Shown in pieces: positions 50,222 to 58,553 of a stretch of DNA of 64,000 bases (its first letter is position 1; each line of letters begins with the position of its first letter). The stretch lies in the NCBI GenBank assembly GCA_013298845.1, contig JAAFJN010000003.1:116989-180988 (forward strand), read 5' to 3'. The stretch comes from Chitinophagales bacterium. Lineage in GTDB: Bacteria; Bacteroidota; Bacteroidia; Chitinophagales; Saprospiraceae. A model generated the notes under the pieces. That model worked only from the letters and a program-made list of their open reading frames with translations. It had not been told where the DNA came from and made no database searches. The position numbers and the translations under genes were made by a program.

Positions 50222-51472
50222 CTAATCACGCGTCCCCGGCAAATAAATCAAAGTCGCGGAATTTTCTTTGGTGAGGAAACGCCGCGCCGCCCTTTGAATA
50301 TCATCGGGGGTGATGGCCATGTACAGGCCCACTTCGTTGTTCATGTGTTCGGCGCCGTTGAGCAGTTCAAATAAACCCAAATTTTGCGCTTTATTCATGA
50401 TGCTCAATTCCGAAAACACAATGGTACTTTCAAAACGGTGTTTGATTTTGTCCAATTCTCGCAGCGGCAAGGTTTCGGTTTTGAGCGTTTCCAATTCCGC
50501 CCAAATGGCATCAATGGCGGTTTCGGGGCTAATACCTTCGGAGGGGCGCCCTTCGATGACCAACAAACCGGGGTCGGTATTGGCGGTGACATAAGCGTCA
50601 ATTTGCGAAAAAATCTGCTTTTCTTTTAACAAATGCCGGAACAAACGCGCCGAACGGCCTTCGGCGAGCACGTCGGTAATGGTATCGGTGGGGTAAAACT
50701 CAGGATCTAGGCGACCGGGCATCCGAAAGGCGATGAACACGGCCGGAACCGGTACCTGTGGCGAATGCACAATTTTGGTGCGGTGCTCGGTTTGGGGTGG
50801 TTCTTGCACCAGTTGGCGTTGAAAACCGCCGGGACCGCCGGGAATATCGGCAAACCATTTTTCGGCCAACCGGAATGCTTCGTCGCTTTTTATGGGGCCA
50901 CAAATGCTCAAAACGGCGTTGGCTGGGTGGTACCAACGCTCATAAAACGCCCGTACATCGTCGAGGGTCGCCCGTTCAATGTGTTCCGGTACTAACCCGA
51001 TGACCGGCCAGCGGTACGGGTGTTGTTGGTACATGAGTTCGGACAGGTGGTGCCACATATCGCCGTAGGGTTCGTTGAGGCAGGTTTCTTTAAATTCCTC
51101 CACCACGACGCGGCGTTGTACTTCGAGCGATTTTTTGTTGATATTTAAATCGAGCATACGGTCGCTTTCGAGCCAAAGCGCCGTTTCGATATTTTGAGCG
51201 GGAATAGATTCGTAAAAAGTAGTGTAATCGTTGGTAGTATAGGCGTTGTTATCGCCCCCGGCGTTTTGGAGGGGTTCGTCAAAATCCTTCACGTTTTTGC
51301 TCCCGGCAAACATCAAATGCTCGAACAGGTGCGCAAAGCCCGTTTTTTCGGGGTCTTCGTCGCGCGAACCAACGTCAAAAGCCACATTCACCGCCGCCAA
51401 AGGGGTTGAATAGTCCTCATGTACCAACACTTTCAGGCCGTTGCCGAGTATTTCTCTTTTAAATTGAACCAA
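50222..51472 (-). CDS. M16-family zinc peptidase (pitrilysin-like)
   Basis: 416 residues. The inverted zinc motif HLFEH is at residues 48-52, followed by the typical FAGSKNVKDFDEPLQNAGGDNNAYT and the downstream acidic region EFKETCLNEPYGDMWH. RWYHPANAVLSICG marks the second half. The catalytic copy is complete. Many Bacteroidota carry two adjacent M16 genes, one active and one inactive; only the active one is seen here. It has no signal peptide, so it is probably cytoplasmic, or its export is unclear. It lies 50 bases after the hydroxyacyl-CoA dehydrogenase with a minisatellite between. Confidence 0.93.
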   Translation of the reverse strand: MVQFKREILGNGLKVLVHEDYSTPLAAVNVAFDVGSRDEDPEKTGFAHLFEHLMFAGSKNVKDFDEPLQNAGGDNNAYTTNDYTTFYESIPAQNIETALWLESDRMLDLNINKKSLEVQRRVVVEEFKETCLNEPYGDMWHHLSELMYQQHPYRWPVIGLVPEHIERATLDDVRAFYERWYHPANAVLSICGPIKSDEAFRLAEKWFADIPGGPGGFQRQLVQEPPQTEHRTKIVHSPQVPVPAVFIAFRMPGRLDPEFYPTDTITDVLAEGRSARLFRHLLKEKQIFSQIDAYVTANTDPGLLVIEGRPSEGISPETAIDAIWAELETLKTETLPLRELDKIKHRFESTIVFSELSIMNKAQNLGLFELLNGAEHMNNEVGLYMAITPDDIQRAARRFLTKENSATLIYLPGTRD

Positions 51473-51473
51473 G

Positions 51474-51512
51474 TTTTTTGAGTGAAAAGTGAAAAACGAA
51501 AAGTGAAAAATG
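51474..51512. repeat. AGTGAAAA minisatellite
   Basis: GAGTGAAAAGTGAAAAACG and GAAAAGTGAAAAATGG occur in the 50-base gap between two genes on the minus strand. It belongs to the same unit family as the arms at 53974-54262. Confidence 0.8.
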
Positions 51513-51522
51513 GAAACGTTTT

Positions 51523-52683
51523 TTAAAAGAAGTTCTTTTTATCGCGGACCATTTTGCGGAGCAGGGGGCAGCAGCGATAACGATCTTCGAGGTATTCAAC
51601 GTACAAAACGTCAAGTTGTTGAACAACCAATTCAATTCCGATTTGATCGGCCCAGTACAACAATCCTTTGGGGTAGTTGACGCCCTGGGTCATGGCCGTT
51701 TCGATGTCTTCGCGGGTAGCAATGCGCAAATACAGGGCTTCGGCGGCTTCGTTAATCAACATCACCAGGATGCGGTCGAGGATGTATTTGCCCAATTTTT
51801 TGTCCTGAACGGGTTCGGGACGGACGGGCGCACCTTCGCGGTAATCGTAAAAGCCCCGGCCGGTTTTGCGGCCCCAATAGTGCGCGTCTTTCAGGCGTTT
51901 TTGGGTAAAGGAGGGTTTGTACCGGGAATCGTAATAAAAAGCCTTAAAAACGGTTTCGGTAACGGTGTAGTTGATGTCGTTGCCAATAAAGTCCATTAAC
52001 TCGAACGGACCCATTTTGAAACCGCCCAATTCGCGCATGGCCCAGTCAATGGTAACCTCATCGGCAATGCCTTCTTCGAGAATGCGCAGTGCTTCGCCGT
52101 AATAAGGCCGTGCCACGCGGTTCACGATAAAGCCGGGCGTATCTTTGGCAATAACGGTGGTTTTGCCCCAGGAATCCACCAATGAACGGGCTTTTTCCAT
52201 GGTGGCGGCGTTGGTTTGGAGGGCAGGAATAATTTCCACTAAGCGCATCAACGGCGCGGGGTTGAAAAAATGTACCCCGATAATACGCTCCGGGTGGCTC
52301 AATTGCGCCCCCATGGCCGAGATGGAAAGAGAACTGGTATTGCTGGCAATAATGGCGTCTTTAGTAACCATCGTTTCGACGCTTCGGAAGGCCACTTGTT
52401 TGGCTTCGATGTCTTCGGCGATGGCCTCTATGACCATAACACAGGATTCAAAATCGCTCATGTGGTCGGTATAGGTAATGCGGCTGTTCATGGCGTAAGC
52501 CTCCGCATCGGTCATTTTACCTTTTTCCACGAGGGTTTTGAGGGTGCCCTGCATGTTTTTATTGCACTTATTGAGAGCGAGGGAAAGGTGGTCACAAACA
52601 ATTACTTTGTGCCCGGCGGCGGCGGCAACCTGAGCGATTCCTCCGCCCATTGCTCCGGCGCCAAGTATTCCTATGGTGGTCAT
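51523..52683 (-). CDS. 3-hydroxyacyl-CoA dehydrogenase (3-hydroxybutyryl-CoA dehydrogenase-like)
   Basis: 386 residues. The NAD-binding loop is GILGAGAMGGGIAQVAAAAGH. Catalytic and binding signatures include VIEAIAEDIEAKQVAF, ASNTSSLSISAM, GVHFFNPAPLMRLVEII and DTPGFIVNRVARPY. After the first 3HCDH C-terminal domain (HYWGRKTGRGFYDYREG), a second, partial copy fills about 300-386 (DRILVMLINEAAEALYLRIA, DTAMTQGVNYPKGLL-like). It oxidises L-3-hydroxyacyl-CoA in fatty acid, butanoate or phenylacetate degradation; the exact pathway is not readable. A TATCTTTG box on minus at 52716-52723 may be its promoter. Confidence 0.92.
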   Translation of the reverse strand: MTTIGILGAGAMGGGIAQVAAAAGHKVIVCDHLSLALNKCNKNMQGTLKTLVEKGKMTDAEAYAMNSRITYTDHMSDFESCVMVIEAIAEDIEAKQVAFRSVETMVTKDAIIASNTSSLSISAMGAQLSHPERIIGVHFFNPAPLMRLVEIIPALQTNAATMEKARSLVDSWGKTTVIAKDTPGFIVNRVARPYYGEALRILEEGIADEVTIDWAMRELGGFKMGPFELMDFIGNDINYTVTETVFKAFYYDSRYKPSFTQKRLKDAHYWGRKTGRGFYDYREGAPVRPEPVQDKKLGKYILDRILVMLINEAAEALYLRIATREDIETAMTQGVNYPKGLLYWADQIGIELVVQQLDVLYVEYLEDRYRCCPLLRKMVRDKKNFF

Positions 52684-52808
52684 TTTTTAATGAGAACTCT
52701 TTTTAAAAAAGGCCACAAAGATACGCCCATACGGGACAGATGGCGGCTTTTTTTTCAAAAATAAACGAATAAATCCCAAACTCCCAACCCAATGGCCCTG
52801 ATTCTTGT

Positions 52809-52816
52809 TACCTTTG
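52809..52816 (+). promoter_or_regulatory. -7 promoter box (TACCTTTG) for ribBA
   Basis: TACCTTTG, 25 bases before the ribBA ATG, shares TACCTTTGCGCT with the box at 14217. No matching -33 TTG was found at 19-21 bases. Confidence 0.45.
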
Positions 52817-52841
52817 CGCTCCTTTTGCGGATCATATAAAA

Positions 52842-53975
52842 ATGTCAGATATTCAACTCAACACAATAGAAGAGGCGTTGGCTGATTTGCGCCAGGGAAA
52901 AGTAATCATAGTCGTGGACGACGAAGACCGCGAAAATGAAGGTGACTTTATCTGTGCCGCCGAAACCATCACGCCCGAAACCATTAACTTCATGGCGACC
53001 CACGGGCGCGGACTTATTTGTACGCCCATGGAAGAGCGCCGCGCCGAGGAAATGGATTTGGACCTCATGGTGCGCTCCAATACCGCCCTCCACGAAACGG
53101 CATTTACCGTTTCCATTGACCTCATTGGACAGGGTTGCACCACGGGTATTAGTGCGTATGACCGCTCTACCGGTATCAAGTGGCTTACCAATCCCAACGC
53201 CAAACCGGCTGATTTTGCCCGTCCGGGCCATATTTTCCCGCTGCGGGCCAAAAATGGCGGAGTGCTTCGCCGCACCGGCCACACCGAAGCGGCAGTGGAT
53301 TTGGCGCGTCTGGCCGGGCTGTACCCGATGGGGGTACTGGTGGAAATTTTGAACGCCGACGGCACGATGGCGCGTTTGCCGGAACTATTGAAAATTGCGC
53401 AAGAACACCAACTCAAAATCATCACCATTGACGATCTTGTAGCCTACCGTATGCGCACCGAGCGGATGGTACGCCGCGAGTGTTCTACACCCATGCACAC
53501 GATTTTTGGCGATTTTGAGGCAACGGCCTACGTAGATACAACGTCAGGAGATAATCATCTGGTGTTGCGCAAAGGCGAATGGACCGAAGATGAGCCGGTA
53601 TTGGTGCGGGTGCATTCGTCGTCGGAAACGGGCGATATTTTGGGTACTTTGCTGGCCGATTACAATACACAAATCGCGCAATCGCTGCAAATAATCCAAA
53701 AAGCGGGCAAAGGAGCCTTTGTGTATTTGCGGCAAAACGATAAAAGTAATACCCTGCTGGCGAAAATTAACCATTACAAAAATTTACGCGATCAGGGTAC
53801 TTTGGATAAATTTGAACTCAATTCGCCCATGGGCAAAAAAGATTTTGGCGTTGGTGCCCAAATTTTGCGCGACCTGGGCATTTCAAAAATAAAATTATTA
53901 ACCAACCATCCCCGCCGCCGCATGGGCCTCATCGGTTACGGGCTGGAAATTGTAGAAAACGTGGAGTTTGAGTAG
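52842..53975 (+). CDS. ribBA: DHBP synthase fused to a degenerate GTP cyclohydrolase II domain
   Basis: 377 residues. Residues 1-205 are an intact RibB: IVVDDEDRENEGDFI (metal/substrate acidic loop), HGRGLICTPM, GISAYDRSTGI-like loop, GHTEAAVDLARLAGL. It makes 3,4-dihydroxy-2-butanone 4-phosphate for riboflavin. Residues about 210-377 have the GTP cyclohydrolase II fold (VRVHSSSETGDILGT, LITNHPRRR-like end), but the three zinc cysteines expected in GD.FGS.RCDCG are absent: the segment reads GDILGTLLADYNTQ. The GRGIGL loop is also replaced (QNDKSNT). GCHII activity is therefore unlikely, and an active RibA must be elsewhere. The intact reading frame argues that the domain keeps a structural or regulatory role. 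Confidence 0.9.
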   Translation: MSDIQLNTIEEALADLRQGKVIIVVDDEDRENEGDFICAAETITPETINFMATHGRGLICTPMEERRAEEMDLDLMVRSNTALHETAFTVSIDLIGQGCTTGISAYDRSTGIKWLTNPNAKPADFARPGHIFPLRAKNGGVLRRTGHTEAAVDLARLAGLYPMGVLVEILNADGTMARLPELLKIAQEHQLKIITIDDLVAYRMRTERMVRRECSTPMHTIFGDFEATAYVDTTSGDNHLVLRKGEWTEDEPVLVRVHSSSETGDILGTLLADYNTQIAQSLQIIQKAGKGAFVYLRQNDKSNTLLAKINHYKNLRDQGTLDKFELNSPMGKKDFGVGAQILRDLGISKIKLLTNHPRRRMGLIGYGLEIVENVEFE

Positions 53976-54262
53976 TGAAAAGTGAATAGTGAAAAGTGAG
54001 AAGTGAAAAGTGTAGAGTGAATAGAACGGAGTGTTAGGAGTTCGCTCGATGTGAATTGGTTATCCGTCATGAAATCAAAATACACAGAGCGCTATTGTAT
54101 ATGGCACCGTTAGCGTCACTATTCACAACATATATCTTTTACAAAAGGTGTACGGAGTTGTCAACTAACTACCCACACGCTCCACTTTTCACTCCCCACT
54201 TTACATTTTCACTCTTCATTTTTCACTCTTCACTCTTCACTCTTCACTCTTCACTTTTCACT
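53974..54262. repeat. AGTGAAA minisatellite arms in inverted order
   Basis: AGTGAAAAGTGAATAGTGAA units at 53974-54022 face a longer inverted array (CTTCACTCTTCACTC, repeated) at 54180-54262. About 155 unrelated bases lie between. The array ends eight bases before the ubiE start. Heptamer phase varies between AGTGAAA and AGTGAAG. Confidence 0.85.
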
Positions 54263-54269
54263 AAAAAAA

Positions 54270-54995
54270 GTGGTTACACCTTATAAAGATGCGTCCTCCG
54301 GCAAAAAAGAGCAGGTGGAGCAGATGTTCGACAAAATAGCGCCCAAATACGATGTCCTGAACCGCGTTCTTTCGCTGGGAATTGACGTGTGGTGGCGCAA
54401 ACGCGCGCTGGGTTATCTGAAAGCAGATCAGCCACAGCAAATGCTGGATGTTGCGACCGGTACCGCCGACGTGGCCATTATGGCGGCTAAAATGCTGCGA
54501 CCCAAACAGATTATCGGGATTGATATCGCCAATAATATGCTGGATTTTGGCCGCGTTAAGATTAAAAATGCGCAATTGGACCCCATTATTACCCTCGAAA
54601 CGGGCGATAGCGAAAACCTCCGTTTTCCCGATCAATCGTTTGATGCGGTAACGGTGGCCTTCGGGGTGCGTAACTTTGAACACTTGGAAAAAGGGCTGGC
54701 CGAAATGGCGCGGGTATTGCGCCCCGGCGGTCGGGTAGTGATCCTGGAGTTTTCCAAACCACACCTTTTTCCGTTCAAACAACTTTATAATGCGTATTTC
54801 AGATACGTTTTACCCTTCATCGGGCGTTTAACCAGCCGCGACGTTCGGGCCTATACCTATTTATTCGAAAGTGTACAGGTATTTCCCGAAGGTGACGCGT
54901 TTTTATCCATACTTTCAAAAACCGGTTTTCACCAAGCGCAATGCGAGCGATTAACACTTGGAATATGTTCAATTTACTCCGCAACAAAGCAGTAA
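54270..54995 (+). CDS. ubiE: Demethylmenaquinone methyltransferase UbiE/MenG
   Basis: 241 residues starting at a GTG (54270). No ATG gives the conserved N-terminus, and the usual FDKIAPKYDVLNRVLSLGIDVWWRK begins at about residue 20. The SAM site is LDVATGTADVAIMA, and ENLRFPDQSFDAVTVAFGVRNFEHLEKGL is a family signature, as is VLRPGGRVVILEFSKP. It methylates demethylmenaquinone in the last step of menaquinone synthesis. The porT start lies inside its 3' end by 31 bases, a strong sign of coupling. Confidence 0.95.
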   Translation: MVTPYKDASSGKKEQVEQMFDKIAPKYDVLNRVLSLGIDVWWRKRALGYLKADQPQQMLDVATGTADVAIMAAKMLRPKQIIGIDIANNMLDFGRVKIKNAQLDPIITLETGDSENLRFPDQSFDAVTVAFGVRNFEHLEKGLAEMARVLRPGGRVVILEFSKPHLFPFKQLYNAYFRYVLPFIGRLTSRDVRAYTYLFESVQVFPEGDAFLSILSKTGFHQAQCERLTLGICSIYSATKQ

Positions 54996-55708
54996 TCACC
55001 CGCCTGAAACAAGGTGCATTGCTGTTATTACTCACCTTCGTGTCTGCCTCGGCATTACAGGCACAGTACCAACAAGGAAATTTTAATTTCCTCGATTTTC
55101 AGGCAAAACAATACTATTTTGGTATTACTTTGGGCTACAACCAGGGCGATTACCGAATTTTCAAATCCAAAGAATTTATCCGCAGCGATTCGTTTGCGCG
55201 GGTTGAATCGGTGGGTGGACCGGGTTTTAACCTGGGTATTGTGTCCAACCTGCGCATTGGCGATTATTTCGACCTGCGCTTTTTGCCCACTTTGTCGTTT
55301 GCCGAACGCAATTTGCGCTACACCCGTGCGCTCAATCAGGCGCGCCCGCTGAACCGCAAAATTGAGTCGGTATTGGTCGAAATGCCGTTTCACGTGCGGT
55401 ATAAATCGGCGCCGTACCACGATTTTCGCCTGTTTGTGATTGGCGGGGTAAAATACTCCTTCGACGTGGCGAGTGACTCCCGTTCGCGGCAGGCGGCGGG
55501 TTTGGTCAGGATTTCGCCCACCGATTTTCAGTTTGAATACGGGACGGGAATTCAGTTCTTTTTCCCTTATTTTATATTCTCGCCGGAAATTAAAGTTTCG
55601 CAAGGAATTAACAATATTCTCATTTACAATAATAATTTAGGTCAAAGTACCATTCTCGATAAAGTGATGAGCCGTACCTTTACGCTCTCCTTCCATTTCG
55701 AGGGGTAA
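54965..55708 (+). CDS. porT: PorT-family outer membrane protein (type IX secretion)
   Basis: 247 residues from the ATG at 54965, inside ubiE. After a signal-like N-terminus (GALLLLLTFVSASALQA) the protein alternates strand-like segments (YYFGITLGYNQGDYRIF, GFNLGIVSNLRIGDYFDLRFLPTLSF, VEMPFHVRYKSAPYHDFRLFVIGGVKYSFD) and ends SRTFTLSFHF, a beta-barrel terminus. This fits PorT of the type IX secretion system, needed for export of proteins with C-terminal sorting domains. The ubiE-porT order is familiar in this phylum. Its partners are elsewhere. Confidence 0.88.
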   Translation: MFNLLRNKAVITRLKQGALLLLLTFVSASALQAQYQQGNFNFLDFQAKQYYFGITLGYNQGDYRIFKSKEFIRSDSFARVESVGGPGFNLGIVSNLRIGDYFDLRFLPTLSFAERNLRYTRALNQARPLNRKIESVLVEMPFHVRYKSAPYHDFRLFVIGGVKYSFDVASDSRSRQAAGLVRISPTDFQFEYGTGIQFFFPYFIFSPEIKVSQGINNILIYNNNLGQSTILDKVMSRTFTLSFHFEG

Positions 55709-55718
55709 ACACATCTAC

Positions 55719-57101
55719 ATGTTATTGACCAATAAAAACATTCTTAGGCTGGGTTTTTCTACATATTTAATACTAGGTTTTTTTGCTGGCTATTATTATA
55801 AAGAACGCACCGCCTTTACCGACATCTCCTTTCACCTCTTCGAGTTACTTCGAACGGGTGAAATGGCCATTCAAAACTTCCGTTTTGGGGCGTTTTTTAC
55901 GCAAGCCTTTCCCCTTTTGGCCGCTAAAGCCGGGCTTTCGTTGACCCAAGTCGCGGTTTTGTATTCGCTTTCGTTCATTGTTTTGCCGTTTTTGCTGTTT
56001 TTAATCATCCTTCGCGGACTAAAACAGGAAAAAATGGCCCTGGTATTACTGCTGTTCAGTACCTTGATGGTTACCCATACCTTTTATTGGACGCAATCCG
56101 AACTGCCTCAAGGCGTGGCGTTCGCAACCTTGTACTTTGCGTTGCTGACCAAAGCGGTCCAGCAAGAGTACATCCCGAATTATTACGTGGGTTGGACATT
56201 TCCGCTGGTGTTTTTGGTAGTGTTTGTGCATCCACTCATGCTGTTCGCGGTGGTGTTCACATTGTTGTTTTTGGCGCTGCACTATCCAGCGAAGCGCGGG
56301 TTTATCCTGTATAATTTAATGGGATTCGCGCTGGTGTATTTCATCAAAACCAAGGTTTTTAAAACGGAATACGACTCCCAGGCTATGGACGGGCTGAAAA
56401 ACGCGTTCAAACTTTTACCCCGTTTTTGGAGTTTGGAATCCAGTCAACGATTTTTAGGGTATTTGTGGACCGACTATTTTATGTTGTTGGCTACCTTTGC
56501 GACGGTAAGTATTTGGTACTTTTGGCAAAAAAAATGGCTTCAATTGGCGTTGATGTGGCTGTTTAGTGCGGGATTTCTGTGCATTGTAAACGCCACTTAT
56601 TCCAAAGGTGCCCACCAATACTACATCGAAAACCAATACCTCTTGCTTTCGTTATTTGTCATCTTTCCGTTTGTTTTTGACTTTTTACCCGCCATCCCGT
56701 CAAAACCGTGGTCTAAAGCCATTGTACCGTTGATACTGGTTGTTGGGTTGGTGCGCATCTGCACTTCCAACGATTTGTACACGGCGCGACTTCAATGGTT
56801 GCGCTCCTTTATGGAAAAGAGAGCGGAAGAACAGCCAGGAAAATTGGTCTTGGATGCCTCAAAAGTGCCACCGGATACTTTGATGCTTACTTGGGGGAGT
56901 CACTACGAGTTTTGGTTGTTATCGACGCTGGAACAAGGTGTAACGCGCTCCATTACGATTGAAGAAAAAAAGGATGAATACAATTGGACCATGAATAACA
57001 ACCATGCGTTTGTAACCCGTTGGGGTGTATTCGATTATAAAGCATTAAATCCGCGTTACTTTGTGTTTCCCGATACGGTATCGGGGTACAAAAGGTACTA
57101 A
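55719..57101 (+). CDS. Polytopic membrane protein (GT-C glycosyltransferase-like), unknown
   Basis: 460 residues. About ten or eleven hydrophobic helices cover residues 8-360. A short luminal-like loop after the first helix (YYYKERTAFTDISFHLFEL) has the acidic residue expected of GT-C enzymes, but no full motif can be claimed. The last about 100 residues are soluble (VLDASKVPPDTLMLTWGSHYEFWLLSTLEQG), as in EpsG/Wzy or GT39-like proteins. It starts 10 bases after porT and is followed by a lipoprotein phosphoesterase after 32 bases, so ubiE-porT-membrane protein-phosphoesterase may be one unit. Function not known. Confidence 0.6.
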   Translation: MLLTNKNILRLGFSTYLILGFFAGYYYKERTAFTDISFHLFELLRTGEMAIQNFRFGAFFTQAFPLLAAKAGLSLTQVAVLYSLSFIVLPFLLFLIILRGLKQEKMALVLLLFSTLMVTHTFYWTQSELPQGVAFATLYFALLTKAVQQEYIPNYYVGWTFPLVFLVVFVHPLMLFAVVFTLLFLALHYPAKRGFILYNLMGFALVYFIKTKVFKTEYDSQAMDGLKNAFKLLPRFWSLESSQRFLGYLWTDYFMLLATFATVSIWYFWQKKWLQLALMWLFSAGFLCIVNATYSKGAHQYYIENQYLLLSLFVIFPFVFDFLPAIPSKPWSKAIVPLILVVGLVRICTSNDLYTARLQWLRSFMEKRAEEQPGKLVLDASKVPPDTLMLTWGSHYEFWLLSTLEQGVTRSITIEEKKDEYNWTMNNNHAFVTRWGVFDYKALNPRYFVFPDTVSGYKRY

Positions 57102-57133
57102 ACGGATGTACAAAGGTTATCAATCACAACATA

Positions 57134-58282
57134 ATGACTAAAACGACCTTTTTTACGACCTTGTTTTTGGGGTTTATGGCCTGTTCCTCAACGGCCTATT
57201 TTGAACCTTCAGAAAGACCCGTTGCGCTGGCTTCCGACTATAGCAAAGCAGGGGTTGATGGTCCGCACGTGTTTTATCGGGGTGGTAAAATTGTGGTAAA
57301 ATCGGTGGTGCTGGAAGATACCGTGCCCGTTGCCCGCAAGGCCGTTTATCGCAAAAAAAGCGAAATTCTACTCACCTGCGTCGTTCCCGAAACGGGCGAT
57401 GCCTTTTCCTTCAGCCTGCAAGACAGCCTTATGCTGGCTCCAGCGGTATATCCCTCCGCCCCCGACCGCATGTTGGTACTGTCGGACATTGAGGGCAATT
57501 TTAAAGCCCTAAAAGTCATGTTGCAGGGCGCAGGGGTAATGGATGAAGATTTTAACTGGGTGTACGGCAAGGGGCATTTGGTGTTGTTGGGCGACTTTTT
57601 CGACCGTGGCATTCATGTAACCGAGTGTCTTTGGCTGATGTATAAATTGGAAAGCGAAGCCCGCGAAGCCGGAGGGATGATACATTTTATCCTCGGCAAC
57701 CACGAGGTCATGAATATGGCGGGCGATACGCGCTACGTGCGCAATAAATATTTTGAAAATGCCGAACTCCTCAACGAAGAATATGAGAATTGGTTCAGCG
57801 AAGAGACGGAACTGGGGCGTTGGTTACGCGCTAAAAATACAATGGAGCAAATTGGTGATGTCTTGTTTTGCCACGCGGGTATCAGCCCGTCGGTAACCAA
57901 CAGCCGCCTCGATTTGGAGACCATTAACCGCCTGGCGCGTCGGTGGTTTGGTAAACCGGCCAAAAGCATTAGCGACCCGGATGCAGCCCTCATTTTTGAC
58001 GATAAAGTTGGGGTGTACTGGTACCGCGAAATGGCCCGCAACAAGGCCAGTAAAGAAGACGTAACGGCGGCCTTACAAAAGTTTAACGCCAGTAAATTGG
58101 TGATCGGGCACACGTTGGTGAACGACGTGACGGCCTATTACCGTGGCCGCGTTGTTTGTATTGATCTTTTCCACGAAGAAAATGTGCGGCAGGGTTTTAT
58201 GAAAACGCTGCTGATCGAAAAAGGGTTGTTTTACGGGCTGGATAGCCGGGGCGACCGCACAACGGTGGTGTCGCCGATGTAG
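57134..58282 (+). CDS. Calcineurin-like metallophosphoesterase lipoprotein
   Basis: 382 residues with a lipoprotein signal (MTKTTFFTTLFLGFMAC, Cys17). The phosphoesterase metal motifs are LSDIEGNFKAL (Asp-x-Glu in place of Asp-x-His), LLGDFFDRGI, ILGNHEVMNMAG, FCHAGISPS and IGHTLVND. These resemble the Shelps-type and PPP-like phosphatases. The first motif with Glu is a variation seen in some of them. It probably acts on phosphoesters at the periplasmic side; the substrate is unknown. Its last 24 codons are duplicated at 58390-58461. Confidence 0.88.
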   Translation: MTKTTFFTTLFLGFMACSSTAYFEPSERPVALASDYSKAGVDGPHVFYRGGKIVVKSVVLEDTVPVARKAVYRKKSEILLTCVVPETGDAFSFSLQDSLMLAPAVYPSAPDRMLVLSDIEGNFKALKVMLQGAGVMDEDFNWVYGKGHLVLLGDFFDRGIHVTECLWLMYKLESEAREAGGMIHFILGNHEVMNMAGDTRYVRNKYFENAELLNEEYENWFSEETELGRWLRAKNTMEQIGDVLFCHAGISPSVTNSRLDLETINRLARRWFGKPAKSISDPDAALIFDDKVGVYWYREMARNKASKEDVTAALQKFNASKLVIGHTLVNDVTAYYRGRVVCIDLFHEENVRQGFMKTLLIEKGLFYGLDSRGDRTTVVSPM

Positions 58283-58288
58283 TCGTTA

Positions 58289-58553
58289 TAACAATTGAAC
58301 AATTGAACATCGAACACCGAGCAATTGAACACCGAACAATTGAACATCGAACACCGAAGTGTGTTTGTTCCTGACAACGCCTTATTTTCCTGATTGAAAA
58401 AGGGCTGTTTTACGAATTATACAGCCGAGGCGACCGCACAACGGTGGTATCGCCGATGTAGTCGAAAATAGGCATCCCGCGACGAGAGGTGCATTTCGGA
58501 GTATTTTATTATTTCGATGTTCGGTGTTCAATTGTTCGGTGTTCGATGTTCAC
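58289..58553. repeat. GAACACC minisatellite arms in inverted order
   Basis: TTGAACAATTGAACATCG and GAACACCGAGCAATTGAACA units at 58289-58362 face an inverted array at 58514-58553. The core contains the duplicated phosphoesterase tail. The 3' arm reaches the stop codon of the DUF3857 gene. Confidence 0.85.
58390..58461 (+). pseudogene. Duplicated C-terminal tail of the phosphoesterase gene
   Basis: These 24 codons align without gaps to 58211-58282, the end of the gene upstream. There are about ten base differences, of which five codons are synonymous changes and only two alter residues (Gly to Glu, Asp to Tyr); the stop and the TCG after it are kept. The excess of silent changes suggests that it was once the end of a functional paralogue, of which the rest has been deleted. 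Confidence 0.75.

Noticed and set aside
54180-54262. Regular short repeats considered as a CRISPR array
   Set aside because: Units are 7-8 bases with no unique spacers, and no cas genes are nearby. They are minisatellites.
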